From: Chara braunii
Taxonomy: Eukaryota; Streptophyta; Charophyceae; Charales; Characeae
NCBI GenBank assembly: GCA_003427395.1
Contig: BFEA01000105.1
Location: 730,507 to 777,636 of the forward strand
Reading direction: 5' to 3'
Length of the DNA stretch: 47,130 bases
Shown here: positions 32,371-44,371 of the stretch, piece by piece
How the letters are laid out: every line of letters starts with the position of its first letter
Numbering within the stretch: the stretch's first letter is position 1
Position numbers and translations under genes: made by a program
Notes under the pieces: generated by a model
Seen by the model: the letters and a program-made list of their open reading frames with translations, nothing else
Database searches by the model: none
What the model was told of the DNA's origin: nothing

Positions 32371-32519
32371 ACACTGGCATGTACAATCGCAAATTTTACA
32401 TGGGCGACTTTGCGATTATAGCTTTACTGGCATGTACAGTCTTGTCTTTTATGTTTTGTGCTAGAAGCGGAAGATTTTACTAGCATGTACAATCGCACAA
32501 AACATAAAAGACAAGACTG
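32371..32519. repeat. Perfect 24-bp inverted repeat with three direct GGCATGTACA repeats
   Basis: 32437-32460 and 32496-32519 are exact reverse complements (arm contains TCTTGTCTTTTATGTTTTGT) around a 35-nt loop. C[TA][GA]GCATGTACA.TC occurs at about 32369, 32428 and 32482, just outside arm 1 or inside the loop. Confidence 0.9.
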
Positions 32520-32792
32520 CGCCTGGTCACATAGCTTTACCGCATCTAGCACAAAACAAAAAACACATGACCGCACCTACTCGGTAATCCTCCAAATCCG
32601 AATTTACGCTCCGCATCACGCACGCAAGTGAATTCGGAAAGTATTTCACGGTCACCTCCAGACGTGTCCACAAAATACATATGCCTGCGGCTGAAGTAAA
32701 AGTATCCAGATACGCTAAATACGGTGAACGTGTGACCCTAAAAGTTACCCAAATTTTGTGATAATTTTGTGATTTTACGTGGCAGAGTGAGT

Positions 32793-32858
32793 ATGCCCTC
32801 AGTAGAGCACACAACTGTCAAGCTGCATTCAGGAGGTTGTGGGTTGGATTCGTTCCCT
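32793..32858 (+). other. tRNA-like remnant
   Basis: CCCTCAGTAGAGC resembles a D-arm and A box, CACAACTGTCAA resembles an anticodon arm with GTC, and GTGGGTTGGATT resembles a T-arm and B box. The 3' half does not fold well and there is a 15-nt insertion. It may be a decayed tRNA or a tRNA-derived SINE head. Confidence 0.2.
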
Positions 32859-32859
32859 G

Positions 32860-34429
32860 AATTTCCCCACACATGTACCTCAGCATGCTCTGAGTCAGTG
32901 CCCTACTTGAGATAGCCCACTGCCCCAGACCCGTTTTGCCTGGATGGATGTCCAGCGAAAACGGCGCCCTCCTACTTCCCGCCCGATGCCGCAGCCTAGA
33001 CGCCTTGTCTGTGAACGTGGGAAGGAGGAGTCTCAGAGCGTAAAGAGTAGCACAGAGCGGGACCAAGATTAAGACGAGGAGTGGGGACAAAGTGCAAAGG
33101 GAGAAGGGATTGAAAGCAGTTATGGGTGAAGGAGGGAAGGTGCGAAGGAGAGAAGGGTGCAGATGACATGGGTCATACCGGGAAGCGAGGAGAGATTGTA
33201 TGCATTGCGTTGGTGTAGAAAAAAAAAAGACACCGAAACAGTTACGTTTCGTTCATCCTTAGGCTAAGTCTAAAACTATTTTAAGATTAAAAAATTCAAA
33301 AGCAACATCAACGCACGAAATTGAGCACACAAAAATCCTACGTCTATCTAACTTCCTACAGAAATTTCACAAATATTTCAATGGCGAGTGAGGGAACATT
33401 CACCTGCAAGAAAGAACATGTCAACGGGAGGAGCGCCCGTATTTTGCAGAGTTCCCAATTGCCTAACAAAATTTTTAGTGTGCTCGCTAAGACGCACATA
33501 ATTCCTATGTAGATGCATGAATTGCCGAAAGGAAATTGCAAAGAATTTCAAAAGAAACATTATCTTAGATGTGAGAGGGCCTAGTTGGCCTGCGATTCTG
33601 TGCACTAAGGGGATAGCAAAAAAGGAAGGGGTGCCAAAAATATCCGAAGAATAAGAATAACAAAAACTTAAGGCTTCAGAAGATCGTTCGGGCTGGTACG
33701 TCAAGGGTACCTTTTTCATGGGGTCCTGGCCCCTTATGAAACCTGCCACCCACCCTTGCTCTCATCAATTCTATGTGACTCACTCCCCACTGTCCTTGTC
33801 CGACCTAAGTGTCTACCTCTCACGACCATCACCCCTCTACAGTATCGGTGGGCTGACATGGCCGGAGAGTGGTTGTCGGCACCAGGGATGAGCCGGAACC
33901 CTACTCAGCCCTAATTGGATGATCAGGAACCCTGCCATGTACTGGTACTTCATGTGCTAGGTTTACACGTCCTATCTACAAGTCTTGCGGGTGGACCTCA
34001 ATTGCTCAACAAACTTACCAGTATATATAATTGGCGCCACCAACCATTTAGCCTAGTAGGCTATACCCCAAAAATTGTAGCGCGTGAAGGGCCACGTCGG
34101 ATAAAAATGGTTGGGAAAAGTATTGTTGGTATAAACCATCAGTACATTAGCCAGCAGAAAAAAATTGGATGCGGCCATTAACACGCTGCAACTTTCAGGG
34201 TTCGGAGAAGGCTTGGTGGTGCGTTGGACGATAAAGTCGTCGGGCCCAAGCAAAAGGGGTAAATAAACTTCATAGTGTCCTTGCTGTTTATGGCGAGCAT
34301 GTGTTTTCACATGCAGCCACGCTGTATGGCCAAAGAGGACAAAAAAAAAAAAAAAGGGAAAAAAAAAGAAAAAAATATATATATAACCGTCAGTTGACAG
34401 GCAAAAGAAACGCCTATACTGTGGTTGTT
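32860..34429. other. Non-genic stretch
   Basis: No recognisable coding frame; poly-A tracts occur at about 33219 and 34340-34370. Nothing further is supported. Confidence 0.35.
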
Positions 34430-35090
34430 ACGACCCTCTCTCCTCAACTATCCACATACGCAAAATGAGACTAAATCCTCCACCAAAACAAGGAAACATG
34501 ATACATGTGTTTGTGCATGTGGAAACTAGTTCAGGCCGGTCCGACGAATCTTTCTTTTTTGGGCTTTACTCCGCTACTCTTCACACGCAGAGAAGACAAA
34601 AAGTTATGCCAATATATATTTTCATATTTTAAGGAGGGTTTAGTTTCATTTCGCACATTTCGAGAGTAGTGGAGGGAGACCCTTCATTTGCCCTCACTCC
34701 ACTACTGTTTTCTACCGAACATAACGCACCCTGATTCTAAATGTATGCAAGTCATATTTTCAGTTGAATGCGGTCAGAATGAGGGTGCGTTATGTTCGGG
34801 GGAAGGCAATAGTCTCCAAATGTGCAAAATGAGACTGAATCCTTCACTAGAACATAAAACGATACACAATTTTTTTGTTTTACATGTGAAGAGTCAAGCA
34901 AGTCGTTTCCTCCTTCCTGCCGCGAGAGGCTGGCTTATGACAACAAGGAGGACTCCGAGATGTTGTGAGCCTCGCTCCACTACTCTCCACATGCACCGAA
35001 GACAAAAAAATATGACAATGTGTCTTTCGCTGCTCTAATGCATGATTCAACCTCATATTTTGCATTTGAAGAGTAGTGGAGTCATTCCCT
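34430..35090. repeat. Cluster of fold-back (MITE-like) elements
   Basis: 34715-34732 and 34782-34799 form a perfect 18-bp inverted repeat, CCGAACATAACGCACCCT. Around it, 34640-34675 pairs with 34803-34845 (core TCATTT.GCACATTT). A second hairpin has arms 34975-34995 and 35061-35081 (CTCCACTACTCT), 19 of 21 matching. A third has arms near 34569 and 34674. GCAAAATGAGACT.AATCC also recurs at 34460 and 34826. The nested, related arms indicate a non-autonomous family. Confidence 0.7.
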
Positions 35091-36004
35091 TACATGCTTT
35101 TTTCCTTTCTAAGATCTTTTTGGGGGGTAAGTATTGTTTCAGTTATTTCTTACCTGAACTCCTCGTGAGAGATGGGGCGCAATTAATAGAGCTCTGTTGT
35201 TTCACCGATATCTATACCAGATGTCTTTCTAGAAACTATATGACCACGAATGTTGTTACGCCTGGGGTGGTGCATGAGTGAAAAAAACTAATCTCATTGT
35301 TCCAGTTACTAATATTTGGTCTAGTGTAATGGGCGGTACCTGTTCCAACTAGCAAATTTCACCTGCTAGTTCCCACCCCTCTCCAAGTTTGACAAAGCTT
35401 GGCGCGCATCACAATATCTTAGTCGGAAAAAAAATAGTTTGACGTACTGGTGGTTTAACCAATATTGTTTGCTCCAATGACACCGGTAATGTAGGCTTAG
35501 AGGGGGAGGAAGAGGAGCTGCAATAAATAGCCACTGTGTTCGACATAGGGCAAATCTTGTCTTGAGGGGTGCTCATATCACCTTCTACAGTAGGAGGTTG
35601 ACCAATGGTTTTCTCTAAAAGAAACAAGAAGGAAAAAAACAACATTACTAATGTTCCCTAGACGACAATGCCTTGCCATCCTCACATCGTTATGATGAGG
35701 GGCTGCACTACTTTGCTCTTAAGGTAAAACTATGGTGCAAACCTACCCCGTGGGTTTGAGAGAGGTATGGCTTTGTGAGCGTTGTGACACACTAAGATCT
35801 GCTTATCACGACTTTCGCCATGGACAAAGAGACAAGCCAAACCCAAGGCACATGAATACATCTAGGGGTAGATCAATGATCAATAACTTGTTCCTAACTT
35901 TTGATTTTTTTTTAATTTGTGTACTATAAAAAAACAGTGCATCTAAGAGGGGTAAATCACACAACAAGCAGAAAATGCCTTAGCGAGCACATGCACTGAA
36001 ACAC
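35091..36004. other. Non-genic stretch
   Basis: Small open frames only (for example 35732-35929), with no recognisable motif. Confidence 0.35.
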
Positions 36005-36975
36005 AAAATTTATGAAAACCAGATAAAAAAATGTATGGTTTACAATAATTTATTGAAGGTTCTTATAACACGATTTTTAGGCCTCTTGCGAAAGCAAAAT
36101 TTTGTGTGAAGTAAAACAACCCGAAAAATTAAAAATATATATATATTTTAAGAACCACTAGAAGTGCCGAGGAAAAAAATATTTTTTCGACATAAAATCA
36201 TTATCAGGCAGAGCACCGTATGTTTAGGACCTGAGATATCTATTTATTTATTTTCCAAAAAATTATACTTATAGTCCTCTAAGTTGTATAGCACGGTAAA
36301 TATATTCGGGGGTTTCATGAACAATTGAAAATGTTATCCTATTCATGAATACATTTGTTCGAATATGTTATCTCATACATGACACATTGTGAATAAACAT
36401 TGTTTCTGTAAATGATTTTTTTTAATTATAACATTTTCTCCAATTTTTTAATTTCTTACTCGCGTTTGGTTTAGGATATGAAGATACCCTCGTGAAAAAA
36501 AACGTTGTTTGTATTCATGTTTTACGTAACATATATTTTAGATAACGATTTTGCGTTAAACTTCAAAATTGCGATATAGAGTTTTATAACTAGTTTTCTC
36601 ATACATCGGGGTTTACCTAAATGTTGAAAATAACCTAAAGTCTTATAAAAGAGTATTTATTACCAACGGTATTTTCACAGCTTCAAGTCTGTTTTGCAAA
36701 CCTTAAAAATTGTGTTATTTTATTTCTATTTTTTTGCCAATCTCTTAAAAATGATTTATAGTAATATAACACGAATTTTTTTGCGAATCGTTTTTTTTTC
36801 ATATTTTTAGGATCGTTTGATCTTTTATCTGATTTTTTACCTTTTTATTTTACAAACAGTTAAAAATATTTTGTTTTATTTTTTGCGAAATTGTAGTTTG
36901 ACTTCTAAGTATTCATTCTATGACAAAATGTTTGTTTTCATTATTTCGCCTATTTTTTACGAATTTTGTGTAACA
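36005..36975. repeat. AT-rich dispersed repeat, copy 1
   Basis: Collinear with 44372-45330: shared blocks include AGAACCA.T.GAAGTG..GAGG, CATTTGTT.G.ATAT.TT.TCTCATACATG, AACATATATTTT and CCAATCT.....AAATGA.TTATA. Internally, AAAATGA.TTATAGT.TATAA recurs several times. No conserved open frame was seen. Confidence 0.7.
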
Positions 36976-38840
36976 CTTATGGGTGATGTGTCTAATTTTC
37001 CTTCTTTTGTGAAGTTGCATATGCAATTGAAATGGTGTGATGGACAACCTCACGCCCAACACGGTTTTACTTATAAAGCGGGTTAAAATATGCGAAAGCG
37101 CCAGAAAGAGTGAAAATGAGGATTTACCAACGATTTTTTAAAGAAGGGGGATGAAGATCCAAGTCGGAAATGAAGTTTCTGGTTTTGGTGGGAATATGAC
37201 GATCTCAAGCGACTAAAGTGATTAACCCTCCGTACAATGCTCGACAAAATATCCTGCAAAACACAACAGTCCTTCAAGTTTAATAAGAAAAATGGCATGA
37301 CGTCTCTTATGATATCGGATGGTAACTCGCTTATAAGTTTAATTTTTTGTTAAGGTGAGAGTACGACGACGTGCCTCGTAAAGTTTAGACTTGAAACCCG
37401 ATAATGACAAGCACACCGCCTTTTCAGTTGTTTTCAACTCTCATGGCAACACATAGTTAAACGTTTTTGCTTTTAAGTTCTGACTTCGTTGACAATTTGA
37501 GCACAAGATGCAGGGCCAATATGGCCTAATTGTCGACCACAAGATGATAGTGAACTCGTTAAAAGGAAGCAAAATAGAAAACGGGGAAAAATAATTTTCA
37601 TAATCATAAGACAATAATAAACAAAAACGTGAAAACGCCAAATATATGGATAGCCATCAGGTTGAGAAGTATGTGACAGAGCCTCACGTTAAAGTACGTC
37701 CCACTTGCAAACGCGTTGTCTTTCCTCCTTTTATGATAAATCACATAGGGGCTATAATCAAAGCGAGGGAACAAGGAATATCTGTCACACCTGTCGATAT
37801 AATACAAGAGTGAATACCAAAATATCATTTTATAATTTAGTCCATAAATATAACCATAAAATCTTAATTACTCATGTAATCATACCCTAGAGAAAAATAT
37901 AATTTATCATACCAGGTAATTGGTGGGTGTGTGATGATCAAATATTCACATTAGGGGATTCATCTATGTTTGTATGTTTTTTTTTCCTAAAAAGTATCTT
38001 AGCGAGTCGATGCAATACTTTTGAAATTTGAGTTTCGAGTCTAAGTTGTTGTAATATGTTTCTTCTCCTCACATCCTCTTTCTATTTCGGAAAGTTGTAT
38101 ATCGCATGAAACACTGATAAGATGTATACATTGCATGGTGATATGTAAAGTCATTTCCGGATTATTCACTAATCGATTTGCACTCAAAATTTTTGGAATG
38201 ATTTGGTTGTTTTTTACTTTGTGTATGCATTAAATAATCAATTTGAGTAAATAATTTTATTGTTATTTCCTCTCTTGTGCATATGAAACTAAGACTGAAT
38301 ATCTGAAAATATTCCAGTTAGGTTGATTGATGTATATACATAACGATTGGAAATGTTATAAGTACTTTTGACACTCTTATTGTTTCCAAATGATTGATTT
38401 TTCCTTACAGTTTGCCACTTTTTATTTGCCACCGACCTATTACTTATTTTCAGTCAGTGATAGTATGTCACCTTTTTCGTATTTGAAAAGAGGGCGTCGG
38501 ATATGAAAGTGTGACGCCAGAGACGTTACAACGCGGATCGGTCAATCATACTTGCTCCTCGACAAAAATAATTGCTCGCTTTCTTATGATGAATTTGTGA
38601 TCATCGATATATTTTCTTTTGCTCACTTAATAAATAACTAGGATCTATTGGACCACCTCATCCTTGTTTGGCTAAGTACTATTGATCGCTCCAATTGTTA
38701 CATCCCTCACCAATCTAACGCCCTTGTTTCAAATATCGAAAAGGTGATAAAATGCCACGGATTGAAAATGTGTAACAGGCAAGTGATGAATAAAAAGTGG
38801 CAAATTATCATGAAAGATCCATGCTTTCAATGTTTGAATA
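36976..38840. other. AT-rich non-genic DNA (outside the remnant at 37441-37828)
   Basis: No coding frame with recognisable motifs. Composition is distinctly more AT-rich than the first 34 kb. Confidence 0.35.
37441..37828 (-). pseudogene. Diverged, frame-broken relative of the ORF at 30997
   Basis: Two overlapping minus-strand frames (37828-37604 and 37641-37441) carry the regions similar to the 30997-31440 product, so at least one frameshift separates them. The copy is much more AT-rich than its relative. Shared pattern: LPFNE..xI.W.T..P.WP..LC..C.R. It is best read as a decayed copy. Confidence 0.4.
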
Positions 38841-38852
38841 TATAGATCATGA

Positions 38853-39055
38853 ACCCACCACTCATCCTGAACACCATCCCACTTGGGATGTTTAGAGGAA
38901 AACAACTAAGACTCTGAAATTGGATTTTGAAAGCATTGCCTCGATTCTCTCTGGGATGTTTACGGGAAACAAACTTACAAACATAACTCAAATTCTTTGT
39001 TATGGACAGTTTGTCATCACATACCCACCACTCACCCTGAACATCATCCCACTTA
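38853..39055. repeat. Direct repeat of about 32 bp, offset about 168 bp
   Basis: ACCCACCACTCA.CCTGAACA.CATCCCACTT occurs at 38853 and 39021, and GGGATGTTTA..GG.AAACAA recurs inside. Confidence 0.75.
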
Positions 39056-39059
39056 AACC

Positions 39060-40760
39060 GATTATTCAAGCTTGGCATGTGCCTCGCAGTTCGTCATAGT
39101 GCCAAGTAAACCCCTCACAATCACGACAAACTTATCAATCGTTTTTTACTTGAGGAGTATTATAAGCGTCTTGGGTTAACATACTAGGCACGCAATGATT
39201 TAGATTACCAGACTAGGTGCAATCAATTGAGGGCATTTACCTCGAATATCGAGTTTCCTGAACCCCATCGACATCGTATAACGACCCACAAAGACCCTTT
39301 GTATGCCCCCAAAAAATTATGTTGTGGGAAACGGTATCAACAATGTTCAATGAAACCCATTAATTTACCCCTTGTCTGTAAACCAAGAATAACCAGTCTG
39401 TAAAGTTGTAAGCCAAAAACAACCAGTTACGTACTTCGATCGATTTTTTTATACGACTTGTGGTACAGTCCCTCTTCTATGATACTAATCCACTAACTGG
39501 ACCTCCCATAACCTTGCAAAGGAACCTTACAAAATTTTGACCAAAGACTATAAACCTCATTCATCCCGAAAATCAATGTGTACCTTTTTTTGTAATTAGT
39601 TTACACTCACTCCAATGAGAAAGCCCCATTGGGCGGGATGTCCCCTAGTTGTTTAAGTGTTCCCTTACGATGTACATATAATAAGTGAGGATATAAAAAA
39701 ATGAAGAAGAGAAGTAATTGTGGAGTTAAAGATAAATCTATGAAGAAACAAGAAATAAAAAGTGACGCACTTTCCCTAATTCTTGATTGAAACTAAAAAA
39801 AAAGTGATGGAGAGTTGTTAACAATATTAGTATAAAACAACTCTCGATTTTAAAACCAAGAGCCATCATCTTGCATACTTGAAAGTTGAAACTAAAGGAC
39901 CTTGGTTGGACCCATCAAGGTACCTACTTATTGGGACCCAACTGTCGATATTTTTATTCCTCGTTGTGTCTTCCAAAGAATGAGGAGTCATATAAAAGTG
40001 TCAAAATGAAGAGAATTGACCATGATACTAAAGTTCAAAGAGTCTGACAACTCTCAATTCTTTCTTGGTCTCACTCTTAAATTGAATAGAGCACAGTGTA
40101 GCAGGAGCCATTGGGTTTCGTCGTGTTAATGAAGAGTGCCAACACCGACAAAGCCTGGCAAAAGAGTCATGCTAGCATAGGCACTTTATAATCCAATCTA
40201 CTTAACACTCTCAAAATTCAGGGACCTCAATTGGACATTTTGCCCCATCTTGAATTTCAAGAATTGACTACACGGACTAATAACATCAGTGAAGGCTGGC
40301 AATATGGGTATTCAAACATAGTCACTTCATAATCAAATACGGTTATAATAAATATAAATTGGTCATGTTTTGAATACCAGGTACATTAAATGAAAGTACA
40401 GCCACCTTATTCAACGAGGTCTTGACTAGCGAGAACAAACATATCATTGAAGAAGGTTAGGAGCCTTATACACGTAGTTAAACCACCATTATAAAGTCCT
40501 TGCTCCAAAACTTTCGACCGTGTTGAGGGAGGCTCCACTTTTCATATACCACCATAGAAGGGATAAATTTCATTCATTCGACGCAAACTTGAAAACCTAA
40601 GCCGAGTACGCGCCTATTTTCAATGAGTGAGTATCCCCAAACTATGAAAAATAACATTTGGGGATAATGTTTTTAGTTTTTTCTTTCTTCTTTTTGTAAA
40701 GGTTTATGTGTGACAAATTGATCTTGTTGGAGCCTTAAGGATGATTCTTTTAACAAACCC
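39060..40760. other. AT-rich non-genic DNA
   Basis: A loose internal repetition, GGCTGGCAA...CATAG.CACTT.ATAATC.AAT, occurs near 40150 and 40293. No gene is supported. Confidence 0.3.
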
Positions 40761-40940
40761 AAAGAATCATTGTCATTTTTGTATCTAACAAACAAATTTT
40801 ATTACGTATGTTTTTGGGTCTGGCTGCACCACTGATAAAAAGTCAGACTAAGTTCACAAATTTTGACAAAGAATCATTGTCATTTTTGTATCTGACAAAC
40901 AAATTTTATTATGTATGTTTTTGGGTCTGGCTGCACCACT
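40761..40940. repeat. 73-bp direct repeat, offset 107 bp
   Basis: 40761-40833 and 40868-40940 (start AAAGAATCATTGTCATTTTT) differ at only two bases by eye. Confidence 0.9.
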
Positions 40941-41413
40941 CACCACATACGCAAAAAATAAAAGTTTTGGTGGGTGTACCTTTCTACTCCTTAGTGGATT
41001 ATTCATCTTCCATTTTGAACATTTCGTGTGCACCGCGTCAAGGCTCTCGCTCTACCTCATAATAGTGTTTCCATTGTTCGACTAACAATACCTCCATCGA
41101 TTGAACTTCGGAAAAAACATCATGGACCTAGCCAGAGAATGAATGAGCCCCGAGAGAGGTTACCGTATTCCATGTTACCTCCTCCCTTCCCTTTCTCTCT
41201 CTCTCTCGTGACCTTGATAATAAATGACTAAAACCACAACAGAAAAAATTCCCGTGAGAAACGAAAGTTGAAAAACATTCCATAAAAAAAAAAACCTTTA
41301 TATTTATAAATTATCATTCCAATGTTTGTTCTATTCTAAAATTTTCAGTTTTATTTGATAAGTTTCCGTCTAAATACAAGCTTTTCTTTCCAACTGCGTC
41401 TATTTGTTCAAGA

Positions 41414-41582
41414 TGGAATGAAAGTCTGGACGAGTTTATGAAATATTTTAATTAAACTTTCATTCTATGACAACAAATATTTTCTAATTTAGATTGGATT
41501 AACTTATTTATGACTGAAAATCCTTACTTAGAATGACACTCCAATTAAAATATTTCATGAACTCATCCAGACTTTCATTCCA
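41414..41582. repeat. Hairpin element, arms of about 37 bp
   Basis: Arm AATGAAAGTCTGGACGAGTT at 41417 onward pairs with AACTCATCCAGACTTTCATT at about 41560-41579. Arms reach AATTAAAATATTT on the loop side, with about two mismatches in 37. The loop is about 89 nt. Confidence 0.85.
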
Positions 41583-42109
41583 ACTCTGGCATGCAGTTCA
41601 AATAGGAAGGGATACCCCAGTCTTGGAAGAAAAGTTCTCTAATAAGATGAAAAATTTTAAAATTGGAATGACATTTTTTAAGATGGAATGAAAATTTAAA
41701 ATTTAGAATTTAATTTTACTATAGAATGAATATTTAATTCTGGGAATGTTTTTTGTTGCATATCTCCATATTGACACAATTTATGAAGTGGCCACCAAAT
41801 TGGGAACACTCATAAAACATCCCCGCGATGAAACCTTTGTATGCATTTCCGCCCATTCGGTGAAAAAGGTGCCACAAACCCCAAAATCACTTTCGACATC
41901 ATTTTTGCACCCTGCAAAAACACTTTCTTGCAATTTTTACACAACGTCCGCTACCGGGCCAACCAGAGAGCAAAAATGACACCAAATTTGATTTTGGGAC
42001 CTGCGACACTCTTTTCCCCGTTTAGGGGGGAATGGATACAAAGGTTTCGTCGCGGGGAGGTTTTACGACGTTGCCCCGCCAGATTTAGGGAAAAATCCCT
42101 CCAAAAAAT

Positions 42110-42225
42110 AATATAAATGTCAAAATGCAGCTCAAAGATCATGCTGGATAAGAGTGCCATTTTGCACCAATTATGGTTCTAATGGGGAAATTTCATTATT
42201 ATGAAGTCAAACCCAAAAAATCATA
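42110..42225. repeat. Dispersed repeat shared with 46555-46770
   Basis: ATAAATG.CAAAATG..CT.AA.GATC and ATGAAG.CAAACCC.AAA occur in both places in different order. Low-level similarity, read by eye. Confidence 0.4.
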
Positions 42226-42419
42226 TGTTATCGCTGTCAAATTGGCGGACGTCTCTATCGTACGTCTGATACTAGAGTTGTCTGGGCTCTTGAACAACTT
42301 AATTTCCATCGATCAGTGGGAGGAGAAAATAGAAAGAAAAAGAAGGGACAGGTCTGCGCACCATATGCAGACCCCGTAAAAAAAAAAAAGTCATTTGGAG
42401 AAAAAAATGAAAAAAACAA

Positions 42420-42960
42420 AAGTACATGTGATTTGGGGGGGTGGGTGGGTGGGGTGGGATCCTCGAAGGTCTTCTGTTGCGACGCATGTTGGGACGAGCA
42501 GATGCAGCGGGTGCAGCAGCACCTACGTGCGCAACATCTACTGCAGCAGATGTTGCACCTCGTGTAGGAGATCCAACATGCCTTGTTGCGATGGAGGAGT
42601 AGGAGCAAGAGTATGAGTTGTAGTAGTAGTTGGACGAGAAGAAGTAGGAGCAGAAGTATGACTTGCAGGTGGACGAGGAGGAGAGGTAGGAGGACCGGAG
42701 GAAGAAGAAGAGGAGGAGGAGGAGGAGGAGGACAGGGAGGGGGCCGAAGTGACTGGCAAACGGATCCTTCTGTCCGCCCTCTTTTTTTTTTAAGTGATAA
42801 ATCAATCAATCAATCGATTTGATGATTCATTGATTTATTGATTGATCGATCGATTGAAAAAGAAAAAAAAACAAATGTGGGGGGGAGGAGAGATGACAAT
42901 GTGAGCAACGATGGTGAGGAGGGGAAGTGCTTGCCGCGACAAGGGATGGCAACAGGGCCC
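42420..42960. repeat. Composite low-complexity module, copy 1
   Basis: A purine triplet array (GGA/AGT, 42617-42735) is followed by AGTGACTGGCAA (42748), an AATC then GATT array (42797-42858), an A-rich run, and a block containing GATGGTGAGGAGGGGAAGTGC (about 42910). A small hairpin, GCAACATCT/AGATGTTGC, lies at about 42531-42556. Confidence 0.65.
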
Positions 42961-43163
42961 CGACGGGGATGAGGGGGGGGGGCAACGAGCTAAAGGACAA
43001 CGACGAGGAAAAAAAGAAGAGGAGGAGGAGGCCTCTGCGATGAAAGAGGAGGAGGAGGAGAAGGAGAAGGACTTAAAAAAAAAACAAAGTGACTGTCCAA
43101 GTAATCATCTCCATCTTCCATCCCTCTTAAAAAAAAATAAAAAAATGAATCAATCAATCGACA

Positions 43164-43212
<49 letters not shown>

Positions 43213-43620
43213 ATTACTTAGTCAATCAATCAATTAATCAATCAATAAATCAAACAAACAAACAATCAAGCAATCAATCAAGCAATCAAGCAATCAAGCA
43301 ATAAGGCAATCAAGCAATTAAGCAATCAAGCAAACAAGTAATCAATCAATCGATCAATCGATCAACCAATGAATTAATCAATCGATGAATCGACCAAACA
43401 ATCAATCAGTCGATCAAATCAAGTATCAAGATTATATTGATTCGATAGAATCTTGATATTTGATTTGATTCGATTGATTGATTGATTGATCTATCGATTG
43501 GGAAAAAAAAAACAAAAAGGAGGGAAAGGGAAATGACGACGTGGGCAATAATGGTAAGGAGGGGACGTGCCTATCACGATGGGGATAGCCACACGGCCAC
43601 TCCGGAGGGGGGGGGGGGCG
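42961..43620. repeat. Composite low-complexity module, copy 2
   Basis: Same order as copy 1: GGA array (43018-43070), GTGACTGTCCAAG (43090), a long (AATC)n array (43145-43410), an inverted-repeat core (43415-43433 with 43449-43467, 18 of 19), (GATT)n, an A-rich run, and ATGGTAAGGAGGGGACGTGC (about 43551). Confidence 0.65.
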
Positions 43621-43625
43621 TGTTG

Positions 43626-43845
43626 AAACAACCATTTCGTCAATACTGACATATTATATTTTTTGAACAAAATTAAAATTGAGTTTTTGGACTGAAATTT
43701 GGTCCAAATTTTTTGTTTCTGGAGGTCCGACGTTCCTAGAATGCCGGACCCTAGGGATAAAAAAATTGGATCAGATTTCGGCCCAAAACTCAATTTTAAT
43801 TCGTTCAAAAAATATGATACGTCCATTTTAACGACATGGTTGTTT
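43626..43845. repeat. 220-bp fold-back element inside a purine array
   Basis: The whole segment is an imperfect palindrome centred at about 43735. The outer ends AAACAACCAT (43626-43635) and ATGGTTGTTT (43836-43845) pair. The middle of each arm carries ATATTTTTTGAAC and AATTAAAATTGAGTTTT with their complements, and the loop has GGTCCG/CGGACC. Purine-rich array flanks both sides, as expected of an insertion. Confidence 0.85.
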
Positions 43846-44272
43846 GGAGGAGGACGACGAGGAGTAGGAGGAGGACCAGGAGGAAGAAAAAACAGTGGAG
43901 GACGAGAAGGAGAAAGAAGAAGGTGGCCGCATTGATGGAGGAGTAAAAGTAGGAGTAGGAGCAGGGGCAGTAGTAGTAGTAGTAATAGTAGTAATAGTAG
44001 CAGGACGAGGAGGAGGAGGAGGAGGAGGAGGAGGAGGAGGAGGAGGAGGACCTTGAGAGGCCCAAAGTGACTGGCCAAGCAATCACCTTCGCCCGCCTTC
44101 AATAGGTCAATCGATCGATCAATCAATCGATCCATCGATCGATCCATCGATCAATCCATCAATCAATCCATCAATCCATCAATCAATCAATCAATTAATC
44201 AATCAATCAATCATTCCATCAATCAATTAATCACTCAATCACTCAATCACTCACTCACTCACTCAATCAATT

Positions 44273-44307
<35 letters not shown>

Positions 44308-44310
44308 TAA
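43846..44310. repeat. Composite low-complexity module, copy 3 (left part)
   Basis: GGA/AGT array (43848-44055), AGTGACTGGCCAAGCAATCA (44065), then (AATC)n (44103-44308). Its right part resumes at 45335 after the AT-rich repeat. Confidence 0.65.
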
Positions 44311-44371
44311 AATCAAATATATGATCTTATCGATTCAATATAATTTTGATATTGATTTAAACATATGATTC

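Noticed and set aside
39600-40550. Possible LTR retrotransposon in AT-rich DNA
   Set aside because: No paired LTRs, primer-binding site or pol motifs could be seen.
42255-42809. 184-codon minus-strand frame with Pro and Leu runs
   Set aside because: Low-complexity translation of a purine array, overlapped by another long frame of the same kind.
43145-43410. CRISPR-like array from regularly repeated AATC units
   Set aside because: The units are a 4-bp microsatellite without spacers, in a eukaryotic context.
43491-44147. 218-codon minus-strand frame
   Set aside because: It crosses the 220-bp palindrome and the GGA array. Its middle part is simply one arm of the palindrome translated.
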